Assembly: GCF_019175385.1 (NCBI RefSeq)
Contig: NC_083339.1
Location: 51,730,596 to 51,794,595 of the forward strand
From: Lycium barbarum
Taxonomy: Eukaryota > Streptophyta > Magnoliopsida > Solanales > Solanaceae
Direction: 5' to 3'
DNA: 64,000 nucleotides
Below are positions 1-10,896 of this stretch, piece by piece (the first letter of the stretch is position 1; every line of letters begins with the position of its first letter). The translations under genes and the position numbers were made by a program. The notes beneath the pieces were generated by a model. The model was not told the origin of the DNA. It did not search any database and saw only the letters and a program-made list of their open reading frames with translations.

Positions 1-2553
1 CGTACCCAAATAGTCAGATATCAAAAATATATACATGGCAAAAGATATATATACCGAAAGTGGACTCCGAATCAAAGGGAGTACTCCAAAATAGCAGAAG
101 TGGAGCCTACAGTGGTGGATCACCGGCGTCTGTACATGCGGGCATGAAACGCAGCCCCCGAGGAAAGGGGGTCAGTACGAAAGATGTACTGAGTATGTAA
201 AGCATGGAGTACAGAAATATAGGCCACAACTGAAAGCGAACAGGATACAAAAGAGAGAAATGCCGAACGGTATATCAAAATGTTTATCAAAATCATATAT
301 ACATAATGCAAACGAAATCATGCAAAGCTCAGGAACGTGGTCACCACTCCGACGCTGGTGCCACACACAGCATAACACCAGAAGGTTCAAATCCCCGTAC
401 ATCCCCGAACACACATATCATCATACATATCACCAGCCATATCACAGCATAACTCCTAACGGAACCCGGCCCTGTGGCGAGGTCTCGGGAACCATAACAC
501 AGCATACGGCCGAATTTATCATAGTGCGCACGAATCATAACCGGCCCGGGAACCGGTGAACGAAGTCATAGTAAGGCACGAGCGGAGTCGTGAGCAAACA
601 ATGCAATTTGCATATCAAAATAGCCTTTCAAAACTTGAGTACTCCATAAGTCATTTCATTAACCAAAGTAGTCGGATAATTAGTTAGTACGGAAGTTTAT
701 TTCACAAAAATGTTTCCAAAGTGGTACGTATGGCTCACAACATAGCTTAGTATATCATAATAATCAAAACACTATTTCATAGAGGACAATTTCAAAATCG
801 AAGATTCTTTATCGAAACTTATCCAAAAAGAGAGCCTAATAGAACGAATAAGGCATCTCGGGTTAGCGGGCCCACCTCGGGTCAAGTCGAGGTGGCGAAC
901 ATGATTTACGGACATTTGGGGTCTATGGGATCATACATAAAGGTTTCGAAGTAATCCGATTGCATTTACATAAGTTTCGGACGCTTACTTGCTTTCTAGC
1001 CAAAATAGGGTCATTAGGCTTCAGTTGAATTGAGTGAATAGTAGCCATTTTATAGATCGGATTTTGAGGAGCAGAATTGCTCCCGGGGTTCCGATATCAA
1101 CCTAACATACTAAGACATGCCAAAAGAAGAAGTGGGGAGCTTTACATACCTTATAAGCGTCTTATGCTCACCCCAAACTCAGATCCCGTTTCGTCCAGAA
1201 TCTGCAAATGGTCAAGGTTACCAATTAGAGATTTCAAAGCTTAAGATTACATTTAACCCCATATTCGTCTACCGAAATTTCGGCAGCACTTCCCCTATAT
1301 ATGTAACACCCCCGAGACTTAGCTCGGTTCAATATACATCAACACAACAACCCAAACATCACAAACATCATAAATCATAGCTAAATCACCTTAACTTCAA
1401 TATTCTTCCTTACTATATAAGTTGACAACTTTCATTCAAACTTCACAATACCAAACTAATGCCCACATTATTGTATTCATTCACCCATTCAAGGTTATTC
1501 AAACACATTCCAATTATGTTCCAAACAATATACATAAGTTCTAGGAGTTCGTCACTTTCCATATTTCATCCGAAATGTCAACAATTACGACGAACCTACT
1601 AACTCGGATTGTTTCATTCCAAATTCGTTAACAACAACCATAATTCACATTTAAAGTCTTAATATCATAATTATACAAGGATATACACGAATATACCAAA
1701 GTCATATACATTCCCATAATAATCCGCCACCATTTTCAATACCAATTCACTTCGTTAAACATTCGTTTACATTATAAATGCCACAACGACACAACTAATC
1801 AACTAAACAAATCAAATTCACCTTTGCCTTCTACTCCTTATAGCTCACGGCCACAACACCACACACACACACAACCACGGTTTCATACATACATCAAAAC
1901 TACGAGGTGCTCGTCTATTCTCAATCCTTATCATATTCATACAAATTCCATAACATTTAAGGGGCAAAATTCTTACCTTTTTCTTGAAAATCCGACTTGC
2001 CGCAAACGTGATTCTTCCGCCAAACTAATTGTATCCCGTTGAAGAGCGCCTTGAGTGCACTACAAATATGGGAAGAACAAGATTTTTTGGAACTAAGACA
2101 AAGGCTAGAGAATTAATTATTTTTTTCCTTGGAAAATGGGGGTTCGGCCGAATGGGGCTTATAAGCTCAAAGTGGAGTTGATTGATTTTTTTTTGATAAG
2201 TCTAAAGTGAAGCCTTGATATATATCCAAATGGGTGGTCACATGTATATCACATGACCATTAAAAATGGGTTGGGCCTTGGCCTCTTGGCCGGCCACCCC
2301 AAAGACTTGGGCCTCAATTTTGTTTTTTTTTGTTCAAATTTTTCTTGGCCCAATTCATTAAAGTCTCGTTTTGTAATTCCCGAAACTAATTCCCGAAATC
2401 CCAATTTTGCCCTTGGACATCCTCCATATTTCACACCAACATTTTTCATAAACAACCTAGGCATATTAACAAAAATAAAAATATTGCCTTATAACATACA
2501 AGTTCTAATTATTTCCAAGACTTTCCAATTATGCGAAATTACGGGATATAACA
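1..2553 (-). mobile_element. Truncated LTR (family F), cut by window start
   Basis: The right end reads ...CGGGATATAACA, the reverse complement of the TGTTATATCCCG start seen in the complete LTRs at 40741 and 53092, so this is the U3 side of a minus-strand LTR whose other end lies before the window. Inside it are the three-hairpin module (137-201) and the block AATTTCGGCAGCACTTCCCC near 1275-1300 shared with the other LTRs. Open frames here are short and show no protein family. No internal region is visible, so solo LTR versus part of a larger element cannot be decided. Confidence 0.8.
137..201 (-). other. Three-hairpin LTR module, copy 1
   Basis: Reading the minus strand: stem I CAGTAC/GTACTG (173-178 with 186-191), stem II CCCCC/GGGGG (155-159 with 167-171), stem III TGCG/CGCA (137-140 with 150-153). 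Stem II uses a different base combination from the CGTCC/GGACG form in most copies but still pairs. Confidence 0.7.
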
Positions 2554-3131
2554 GTTAGCCACGCAGCCCCTTCCCATGAATTTTTATTAAATTCTTTATC
2601 TCAATTACAATCCCACATTTAATCAATTACGCACAGAATTAATTCTTCGATGTCAATTCACTTAGACATGGATCACTTTTAACATACTTCATATACTCAT
2701 TATTACGCTCATATGACATGGCTCTAATCCATAGCCTCATTTGCCGCACATAAAATCTTATTTCCAGTCATTGTCGTCACACTTTTCCATCTTAAATTGT
2801 TTCAGGACTTCATCCCTTGTATATACCAAGATATTCATTTCACGCTTGAATATGATCAAATTCTCCGGGCTTAAATAAATTTACTCATGTTGGTCGGTCC
2901 AATTTCCTAGTCCAAAAATACGGGGTATTATAGCTCGGACCGCATTTCCATTCAAATAAATTTTGAACCTCGACGAGACTTATTTTCTTAGATTTGTTTA
3001 ACTTCAAATATTTATAACACACCTGTACCATCACTACAACCACCCATAAGCTTGGGAGGATAGCCTCGTCTTCGTTACTAATATCATTTAACTCGCACGC
3101 TTTCCAACACATGAAAATACGGGATGTAACA
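2554..3131. repeat. Unresolved LTR-derived fragment
   Basis: AT-rich and non-coding. It ends in CGGGATGTAACA at 3120-3131, which looks like the start of a minus-strand LTR (TGTTACATCCCG). The sequence between 2554 and there was not matched to another LTR in the window. It may be the remainder of the LTR into which the 1-2553 LTR inserted; without the left end this cannot be tested. Confidence 0.35.
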
Positions 3132-3332
3132 GGCTGCCTGAAGCGACAGTCCGAAGGGACCATTCTGTTAACATGTCGGAAGCGACATGTGTGTTGGATT
3201 GCATTATTTACTTAAAGATTGTGTTGAGACTTCATGTGCATATTTATGTTTCTTCCAGCGAAGGCTGTTGGTGCTGAGTTAGATTGTGATTTCTTCTCTC
3301 CTAAGTCAAATTATGATTATGACTTGTTACCA

Positions 3333-3402
3333 CCTTACATACTCAGTACACTGTCCGTACTGACATATTTTTGCCTGGGGACATTGCGTTCATGCCCGCA
3401 GC
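3333..3402 (+). other. Three-hairpin LTR module, copy 2 (degenerate)
   Basis: Stem I is intact (CAGTAC 3344-3349 with GTACTG 3357-3362). Stem II has decayed. The ATGCCCGCAG of stem III remains. Confidence 0.55.
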
Positions 3403-3723
3403 CCCAGATTATTTGGCAGGTTAAGTGTATATCTAGGATGCTTGGACGTCAGCTGGGATTGGCAAGGTCCACCTCATTCTGTAGCTGTGCTGAGTCATGT
3501 ATAGATATATATGATTATAGGTATGTTAGGGCCCTGTCCTGACCCATAGTGTTCAGTTTACTTCTTAGAGACTTCTGTAGACAGTGTCCTATGGTATGTT
3601 TGTCGAGATGTCGACAGAGTGATGTCAGTTGAGTCATTTGTGTACTTTAAAATAGTATGTATTTTAGATGATTTCTATTTGGAAAATTTTATTTTCTTAA
3701 AAGTTTTTGAAATGACAGATTTT

Positions 3724-3774
3724 GATAGAGCATGACGGGCACCTGATAGAGTCAGGTGCCCGTCATGCCCTATC
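3724..3774. repeat. 23-bp inverted repeat, 5-nt loop
   Basis: The left arm 3724-3746 and right arm 3752-3774 pair over 23 positions with one mismatch (3729/3769), around the loop TAGAG. The arms contain the GACGGGCACCTG seen at LTR ends elsewhere, so the hairpin looks like an inverted duplication of the LTR terminal sequence. Confidence 0.9.
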
Positions 3775-3791
3775 AGGATTGGGGTGTGACA

Positions 3792-3893
3792 CTTAATCTC
3801 CTCTTCCGCCTCCCAAGTCATCTCCACAACATTATTGTTTCTCTAGAGTACTTTAACAGAAGCCACATCCTTAGTTCGTAACCGACGGACTCC
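3792..3893 (-). pseudogene. gypsy pol chromodomain tail, fragment
   Basis: The minus strand encodes a run of about 30 residues containing LRTKDVASVKVL, a stop, then RNNNVVEMTWEAEEE. This is the C-terminal chromodomain-type tail of Ty3/gypsy integrase; elements B and C in this window have the same motif. Only this scrap survives, with an in-frame stop. It directly abuts an LTR fragment at 3894, so it marks an old insertion or rearrangement point. Confidence 0.7.
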
Positions 3894-4246
3894 GATGTCC
3901 TATCAAAGAGCGGTTTGTTACGTTGGAAACTAGACTCGACGAACTTCATTTTAGGCTTTTGAAACACCTTAAAACACTTCATATGCTAAGAGATATTCTT
4001 TCCTTAAGTTGGACCAAAATTTTCACATAAAACTTTATCCATCCTCTCTCCAAAGTCGTACTACTCCATTTCTTCTACTCATTTCCTTATATAGGCTTCC
4101 GGTATACCTTATATATATCCTTCACTCATTAAATATACTCAATAATGCTTGCTCCTTATATTCCAAAGTAGTTTTACTTAACCATAACTCAACGTACTTA
4201 TGTTTCAAATTTGATAAGTGCTTCTTCGAAGATACGGAGTGTAACA
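3894..4246 (-). mobile_element. LTR fragment, family C type
   Basis: It matches the U3-side end of the LTR at 49493-52180 closely: both share GATGTCCTATC, GTTGGAAACTAGACTCG, TTCTCCACTC-type and GGGTGTAACA-type blocks in the same order. It ends in GGAGTGTAACA at 4246. Only about 350 bp remain, the R/U5 side being absent. It separates two oppositely oriented scraps of the same pol tail (3792-3893 minus, 4247-4416 plus). Confidence 0.7.
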
Positions 4247-4416
4247 GTCAAGTTCACAAGTTGCGAACTAAGGAAATTGCTTCAGTGAAAGTTCTTTGGA
4301 GGAATCAAAAAGTGGAAGAGGCTACGTGGGAAGCCAAAGAGGATACGAAGTCCAAGTACCCTTACTTATTTGAAGAGCAAGCCGAAAACGTTCAAGGTCA
4401 ATACCTTCCGAATTAA
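4247..4416 (+). pseudogene. gypsy pol chromodomain tail (element D type)
   Basis: The plus-strand frame reads VHKLRTKEIASVKVLWRN then EEATWEAKEDTKSKYPYLF and ends at a TAA at 4414-4416. This is the integrase C-terminal chromodomain-like tail of a Tekay/Del-type Ty3/gypsy element. Everything upstream (gag, protease, RT, most of integrase) is missing because the left flank is an unrelated LTR scrap. It is followed by a short 3' leader, the polypurine tract and an LTR start, exactly as at the 3' end of such elements. An ATG-initiated frame can be drawn from 4009, but its first part is LTR sequence and not a gene. Confidence 0.8.
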
Positions 4417-4607
4417 TGTCATGTCCCTTACGAATTTATGTCTCACATTTCACGTTCACGTTCATGTACTTTCTGCTCATGTCTCATGTCTCAGTGGTCA
4501 TGTTTTCACGAAACCATGTCATATCAGTTCAGTTCCCATGCTCCATGTCAAATTTCTTCAAGCTCTCGTATTCGAGCCATTTCCAGTTGCATTCCTAACC
4601 ATGACGC

Positions 4608-4643
4608 ATCATTCGAGGATGAATGATCCCAAGGGGGAGATAA
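4608..4643 (+). other. Pre-PPT hairpin and polypurine tract
   Basis: ATCATTCG (4608-4615) pairs with TGAATGAT (4620-4627) around the loop AGGA. It is followed by the purine run AAGGGGGAGATAA (4631-4643), which primes plus-strand DNA, and then the LTR start TGTTACACCCC. Confidence 0.85.
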
Positions 4644-6093
4644 TGTTACACCCCATATCTTAGAACTAAGGTTATACCCGTAATGTTAAAGTTTTAGCGG
4701 AAAAACTGAAAGTTTGTACATATTGGGAAAATGGTTGATAGGCCTACATTGGGCAACCGTAACCCCTTGATTCGTTAAGAATTTGGAAAAGTTTCCTCAA
4801 TAAAAGTTGTATTACATAGAAATACCTTTCCATCCATATAAGGTAGAGCTTAATTAGAGCTTTGTGCTAGGAGTTATGTCTATTTTACTAAATGTTGTTG
4901 ACGAGCAGAAAAACGTGAAATTTTTTATTAAGTGTAAAATGGACCGGGGAGCTCGCTGAGCTCGCCCCAAAGCAATGCAGGGGCTGGCCATAGACTGCGC
5001 TTAGCGAGGTAGGGGTCCAAAAAGTGGAAAAACAAAATGAGAAAATCGTTTAAGTCCAAAATGTCAGGGGAGCTCGCCCCAAAGCGAGGCAAGGGCTCGC
5101 CTTAGACCGCGCTTGGCGAGCCTGGGGGACCAAAATACCTGTGCTACAAATTCAACACTTAACTCAAAATTTCATTTATCAGACATTCCAACTTCATTCT
5201 AAAGCCCTAAGCAATCGTTTTCCTCCTCTCCTCATCCTCCCACGTCAAGGTAAGATTGCTCTAACGATTCCTAAGTAATTATAGCATTAATTCATGATTA
5301 GTAACATGATTCTTCAACCAAAACATAGGATTGCTAAGGTAAATCCTTCTCAAGCGATTCAAAGCTAGAGTTTTAGTGTTCTTCGTCAGAAAAGCAGTTT
5401 AGTTCATTGGATTGGAGCGATTACAAGTATGTAGGGTTTTTATCTACATGTGAGAACGTCATTGTTCTTCATCATGCCACGTTCTTCCATGATTATACGA
5501 AAGTTTACCAAAACTAGGGTTCTAGACGTGTTCATGATAACCCTAAGTACATGTATCATGATATACCATATTTGTATGATTACTTCGTTATTGTGTTCTT
5601 AATATTCCATTCTGGTTATTGAGAATCTGTCTGTAATCCATGAAAACCCATACTTTGCATTCCATGGGTTCTTAAATGCAAGATATGAACTTTTATGTTT
5701 ATTTTCATGAACTTCTACATGTTTCCATGTTTTCATACAAGTTATATTATATATTTATCTTCATGTTATAATACAATCACAAATCATGTTTACAATAATG
5801 TTTATATAATTCATGGAATTCTAAGCCAAATATATCCATGTTCATGCTTTTGGGAGTTCTACAGATTACCGAGAAGGCTCAGATAGCCTAAAACTACGTA
5901 TGCTAGCGTAGGATAAGGATCGCTCCGCCCAGTTAGGATGATACCTTCATGTTTACCCATAGCGGGTTATTGGATCCATTCAGTTTCATGTTCATGTCTT
6001 GTACCCTGGCAAGGTACAAGATGGCTTTGCAGGTCGGGCAGAGATCAGACGCTACGTACTTACGTGGTGGTTACATGTTGGTTCTACTAAGAC
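4644..6093 (+). mobile_element. LTR of element D, first part
   Basis: It starts TGTTACACCCC directly after a polypurine tract. It contains a GC-rich repeat pair around AGCTCGCCCCAAAGC (about 4947-5010 and 5068-5130), occupying the place where other families have ACGGTCCGT arrays. Then come GTAGGGTTTT and the donor-like AAGGTAAGA at about 5247. It is interrupted at 6093 by the LINE and resumes at 33589. The combined LTR is about 1.9 kb. Confidence 0.75.
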
Positions 6094-6116
6094 TCTCCCA
6101 ATTAAGAAAAAAATTA
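6094..6116. repeat. Target-site duplication of the LINE, left copy
   Basis: TCTCCCAATTAA followed by an A-run and ATTA is found here and again at 33589-33609, differing only in the length and one base of the A-run. This is the long direct repeat expected at both ends of a LINE insertion. Confidence 0.85.
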
Positions 6117-6604
6117 ACAAAACCACCTAAAATGGTGGGAATTTATTGCAGCAAAATATTTACATAGGAAAAGCAAAATATTTACAAAAGAATTGCAAAG
6201 AAAAGAAACTATCTAGAAAGCTGAAAACTAGCTATGATCACCACATTAACACTACTAGAACCTTCATTATACTAAAGCAAACCAGGGACCTTGATTTGTA
6301 TCCATCTTTCACACTCTCAAGTCTCACAAGTGGAATGGATCAAATTTCTTGAATTTAACTTCAGGTCAGCCTGGATGAAGTAGAGTACAGTTCCAATCTT
6401 ATAGATGCATGATCTTAGCTAGCATAGATTTTGAGCTTAGTCACAGAAGTTGTTGATGATCCTCCTGCTTATTACTTGTTGCATCTGATTCCACATTGAT
6501 GAATTCCCAACTAGTAATATCAGTGTTTTATGGTAAAATGAACCAAGGTTGATACCACACACCACAAAACAAAGTTATTTCCAGTTGCATCCCCTTCTCT
6601 GCCT
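6117..6604 (-). mobile_element. LINE 3' untranslated region
   Basis: This is non-coding sequence between the RNase H frame and the target duplication. It ends, in LINE sense, CACCATTTTAGGTGGTTTTG, which contains the inverted pair CACC..GGTG. No A-tail is visible. Confidence 0.7.
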
Positions 6605-7174
6605 TCATTGATGTTCTGAGCTATTGTTGTCCTGATTGCTGTAGGAAGCTTGTTTGGTTGTTGATCTAACTCTGAAGTTTGGAAGTTGGCTTTTATCCAT
6701 GTTGATCAATCTTCTTCCATGAGTTGGAATATCTTGAAACTGATCGTATTGAATTGCACCTGCAAAATCATAAACCAGGTTAGTAAAATAATCTGCTACA
6801 CTGTTTCCTTCTCTAAACACATGCACCACTGAAACATCTTTGTCCTTCCTCCATCTTTGTATACTCCTCACTGGCAAATCAATGTTCCATGGCACCTCCC
6901 AAATACCATCCAGTACCTTTTGCATTGTAAGGGAAACTATTTCCACTATAACATGCAATAACTGATGTAGAACACAGTACTTGATTCCCTCTTCAATGGC
7001 CATAGCTTCAGCAACTAGATTAGTAGTCTCAGTTAAAATCCTTGCCTTAGCATATATAAACTCTCCTGAACTGTCTCTAATACAAAAGGCTGCTGAACTT
7101 GGTCCTGGATTCCCTTTAGAAGCACCAACAGTACTGCATTTAAAGCATCCTCTATTTGGAAAAGTCCACTTCAC
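6605..7174 (-). pseudogene. LINE ORF2 C-terminal RNase H domain
   Basis: The frame encodes a plant-type RNase H (RVT_3 family), which in L1 elements removes RNA from the RNA:DNA hybrid during reverse transcription. Recognisable parts are GASKGNPGPSS at the first strand, TNLVAEAMAIEEGIKYC in the helix holding the catalytic Glu, and FREGNSVADYFTNL near the C-terminus. Two catalytic Asp look lost: the usual TDGASKG reads TVGASKG, and the usual ETDSL reads EIVSL. The Glu and final Asp remain. The domain is the last part of ORF2; the frame is broken from the upstream zf-RVT part (7435-7896). The drawn start Met is only where the frame opens, not a true start. Confidence 0.85.
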
Positions 7175-8301
7175 CTGTTCATATATTATGGCAGCCTATA
7201 GTTCTCTAGTAATTCAACTATCCTAGGCCATCATTTTGGCATGTTCTGCAGCCAAGGATATCTCTTCCTTGCTAGCATATATATGTTCCTGTTGATCTCA
7301 TGTATGACCTTGTTCTGAGAAACAGCCCCTTCATGCCTTCTAGTATTCCTGCTCTTCCAAATTTGCCATAAAACCAAAGCAGGAATTTCTTGATATAAAG
7401 GCTTCAATCTTGCAGCAATTTGAAAGTTCTACCACTATAAGACTGTTTGCTTAACCTGTAAGAAAAGGCCCAAGACACTTGCTGCAGTTGAAAAATAATG
7501 CCATATTGTAGTTGCAAAAGGACCTGTAATGAAAATATGATCCATGGTTTCCTGCTGATTCTGACAACACCAACATCTTGAGACTATGTTTATTCTCATT
7601 CTCATCAACACTTTATCTATAGGTAACTTCCAATACCAAACACTCCATAGGAAAAAGGATATTTTGTATGGAAAGCCTTTGATCCAGAATTTGTCACAAA
7701 CAGTTGATATCTGCTTTCGTTTTCTCAACTCCTCCCATGCACTTTTAACTGTAAACTTAGCAGAGCTTGTGAACATCCACCATGGCTTATCACTCTCATT
7801 TGTTGTCACAAAAATGTCCCAGTTCCATTCTAACATGATCAACAATATTTGTTGGTAACACCTCTTGTAACTTTGCATAGTTCCACTGACTTTCACTCAT
7901 CAACTCTTCAAGCTGATCTCCTAAAACTTCATTCTAATAATGAATAGGTATCGGATCATGGAAAGAACCTAGTTTAGACCAATTATCAAACCAGATTGAA
8001 GAAGATCCATTCTTGGGTTCCCACCAAATACCATGTTCCATTTTATCTCTAGCTTGCAGCATCATCTTCAATGTCTGAGATCCCCCTTTCTACTGAACCA
8101 CAATTGGCCTAAACCTTTTATAATATTTGATCCACATGAAATGGGACCACAGTGTACTGTTTGTCCAGAATCTCCACCAAAGTTTAGCAAACAATGCTTT
8201 GGATATATCATGTAAAGATCTAAATCCTAATCCTTCCTCATTCTTAGGATAACATACATTTTCCCATGCTGACCAGTGCTTACTTCTTCCTTCATCCTTA
8301 G
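7175..8301 (-). pseudogene. LINE ORF2 zf-RVT / connector region
   Basis: The best frame (7435-7896) reads FTVKSAWEELRKRK, then FWIKGFPYKISFFLWS, then a knuckle CWCCQNQQETMDHIF. This is the zf-RVT domain that follows the reverse transcriptase in plant L1 ORF2 and is thought to bind nucleic acid. The last knuckle Cys appears replaced (ITGPFA, where TCPFA is usual). Between 7897 and 8301 the minus strand still encodes the conserved segment HWSAWENVCYPKNEEGLGFRS, with stops. At 8301 the frame meets element A; the preceding residues are found beyond it at 17881, and the frame is continuous across the junction if A and one TSD copy are ignored. Confidence 0.85.
8297..8301. repeat. TSD of element A, left (CTTAG)
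   Basis: CTTAG here and TTTAG at 17881-17885 flank element A and match at 4 of 5 bases, the 5-bp duplication size of Ty3/gypsy integrase. Confidence 0.75.
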
Positions 8302-8697
8302 TGTCACGACCCGACTAGGGCCATGACGGGTACCTGGGGTTAACCACCGATCACCACTCGTTTTATTACTTATTCTGCATACAATCGTATTTCTTATACT
8401 CATAATCATAGGAAAATCATTTTCATTTGAAACATATTTACCTTTATATACATAATCCCTTTGGCTATCCACATAATACATATATACATGTGGAAAAATC
8501 GTGAGACCATATTACCCACACATACGTATCTACGAGCCTCTACTAGAGTACTAGACATATGGATGGGACAGGACCCCGTCGTGACCAAAACATATATGCA
8601 CATAAAATAGTAAATCAATGGCACCTCCAGAATAATGGAGAGCTCTCAAAAGTCTGCTTATCGGCCTCTATAAATCTGGGTTGCCTCCCTGTCTACC

Positions 8698-8762
8698 TGT
8701 GGGCATGAACACAGCGTCCAAAGAAAACGGACGTCAGTACGAATATTGTACTGAGTATGTAA
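8698..8762 (-). other. Three-hairpin LTR module, copy 3
   Basis: Stem I CAGTAC/GTACTG (8735-8740, 8748-8753); stem II CGTCC/GGACG (8715-8719, 8729-8733); stem III CTGTG/CACAG (8698-8702, 8710-8714). Stem III uses T-A where other copies use C-G. Confidence 0.8.
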
Positions 8763-8905
8763 GGCATGAATGAAATAAACATAATAGAGAAATCTGAGAC
8801 ATAAGATGTAGATATAACCTGAGCGATTTTTAAGGGTGGATACCTTTCATGCCTGTATCATATATAATCATAGTACATGTATCACCATAGCGCATACATC
8901 ATCAT

Positions 8906-8907
<2 letters not shown>

Positions 8908-8952
<45 letters not shown>
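8908..8952. repeat. (AT)n microsatellite
   Basis: About 44 bp of pure AT. The same position in the partner LTR (15201-15220) has only about 20 bp, so it changed length after insertion. Confidence 0.95.
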
Positions 8953-8954
<2 letters not shown>

Positions 8955-9353
8955 TAGTATCGTATCTGCTCATACACATTAAAAATTATCCGTATTCGGC
9001 CACGTAGTTGCTCGACAATATCACATACATGTCTTCCGGGCTTTTCATACATTGGAATACATAGTAGTTTCGTACCCGACCATATAGGTTCAGTGTCTTA
9101 CGTACCCCGCTATAATAAAGCTTGGTGTTATGCGTACCTGGCCCTACCAAAATCATATCACATTCGTAGCATGAACTTCGTAAAAATGTCGCATGATAGG
9201 CTTTACAATTAGGATCATCATTACCATCATCGTATCTATGGCATATCTCTTACCTTTATCTCATATGGACCCCCTTATGAACATAGACTCGTAATTTTTT
9301 GGAACATTGGTCATAGGACATACATTAGAGCTTATAGATAGTCTATAACGATG

Positions 9354-9447
9354 TCGGGGTGACATAAGGTCGAGAACCCCCGATTACATTATGAAATAAT
9401 CTTATTCATCATATCTCACCTTGAAGGAACTAACATTTTAAGGTGAG
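9354..9447 (-). other. Two-hairpin block (HP4/HP5)
   Basis: TCGGGG (9354-9359) pairs with CCCCGA (9378-9383). CTCACCTT (9415-9422) pairs with AAGGTGAG (9440-9447). Both are repeated with paired changes in other LTRs. Confidence 0.75.
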
Positions 9448-10491
9448 TTTATACTATGAACAACATCAAGGGATCGTGAATAGAATCATTAACTTCATAG
9501 ACATCATATCTTGCTTTTGAATCTCTAGGCTTAAACTTACCATCATTATTTTCGTATTCATGACATATTTCTCATCTTCATCTCATAAGAAGCTCATTAC
9601 CAACGTTGACTCATAGTTTCCGGAATGTAAGAAAAGTCATGGAGAAGTAGGGGAAGTAATATCATAGGAATCATACAAGGATCATTAGCTTCGTAGGAAT
9701 GTCGTATTATGAGCTTTAGGACTTCTAGACTTAGATTCATCAATAGAACTATACTTGGCATCATTGCCTTCATGGATATCTTATATTACTCTAGGATTAT
9801 TCATACTTATACTCATCATCGTCGTTATCTTGTTCGTATCGTATCTCTTTTCTTTATCTTGTATGACGCTCTTTATAATTATAGAATCATAATTTCCGAT
9901 ATGTAGGAAAATCATGGAAAGATAGGAGAATTCATACCATAGGAGTCATGCCTTAGAAAGAAGGAACTAGCCTTACATACCTCTTTCGTTTAACAATTCC
10001 CATCATTTGATTTTTCTCCTTCAATGCTCACGTTTCTACCTTCAAGAGAATCTGCATTCACATTAGCTAATCGATTATATGACCGTGCTTACTAAAGCTA
10101 GAGAAAATTGGGCAGCATTTCCTTTGTTTATACAACCTTCCCCATATTTTATATCAACTCCCAAACATTTACAATAAGGTTCACAATATCATAACCAACA
10201 GTCTTCATTCATCTACACTACCCTCATTTCACAATTCCACTTCAATTCATCCATAATCATGGTCATAGTATACTAGTACGTCTTCTTGCATATAATACCT
10301 ATCCCGCGTTCTCAATATCATTTATAACATACTTACAATCACAACATATCAATATTCATGACTCATTCCAACTACTACTCAAAATCTCATTATTCTCATT
10401 TTTGTGACTCATTTTCTATATCCTTCTACAATCCAAGTGTTTCACTTTTCAATACCTTAAATAACATAGGAATACCATAAAACTTACCTTA

Positions 10492-10500
10492 GATAGTGTA
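10492..10500 (-). promoter_or_regulatory. Splice-donor-like AAG/GTAAGT in LTR
   Basis: In element sense the site reads CTAAGGTAAGTTTTATGG. It is kept in the same place in the LTRs at 17113-17121, 23960-23968, 44749-44757 and 58390-58398, downstream of a telo-box-like AAACCCTA. Confidence 0.5.
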
Positions 10501-10756
10501 GGAGAAAGTTTTGGATGATAATCTTTCACTTGAAGAAAAACCCTAGCTTCAATCCAATGGGGTTTCTTGCCTTGGATGAACTCCAATGAGTTTCTTACAC
10601 TTGATTCACTTAGTTTGATGTATTTGATCACTAATCTATCTTGAATTCTTGTGGGAGAAGTGTAGAGAGATGTTTTAGAGAGGAGGGGAGTGAAGGGAAA
10701 ATGAAATAAAATGAAACTTGAACCCTTATTATAATACTCAATTCTGTCCTGACACG

Positions 10757-10896
10757 AACATACGGACCAACATACGGTCCGTATATTTTATACTGGTCGT
10801 ATGTCTGGCCATATGTTTGGTCCAGTGAAGACCCTCATTCTGGACAGAACATACGGTCCGTATGTTTTATACGGCCAGTATGTTTGGCCGTATAAT
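10757..10896. repeat. ACGG-N-CCGT inverted-repeat array (element A 3' LTR)
   Basis: Several ATACGGTCCGTAT-type inverted repeats with a single central base, plus degenerate copies (TACTGGTCGTA, ACGGCCAGTA). They lie about 340-480 bp inside the LTR 5' (U3) end, where promoter elements are expected. Confidence 0.85.

Larger units (their letters stand above)
3132..3791 (+). mobile_element. 3' part of a plus-strand LTR
   Basis: The segment carries the three-hairpin module in plus orientation (3333-3402), then GGGCCCTGTCCT and TTAGAGACTTCTGTAGACAG blocks in the order found in other LTRs, and ends GGGTGTGACA at 3791, an LTR-type CA end. The U3 half is missing. A strong inverted repeat (3724-3774) lies just before the end. 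Confidence 0.6.

Noticed and set aside
1117..1380. 87-codon ATG frame in the first LTR
   Set aside because: It lies wholly in LTR sequence, matches no family by eye and has no counterpart frame in the homologous LTRs.
4009..4246. Upstream extension of the chromodomain frame to an ATG at 4009
   Set aside because: This part is minus-strand LTR sequence read through in the plus frame by chance.
10530..10560. AAACCCTA as a telomere repeat remnant
   Set aside because: It occurs singly at the same place in each LTR, so it is a telo-box-like promoter or leader motif and not telomeric DNA.
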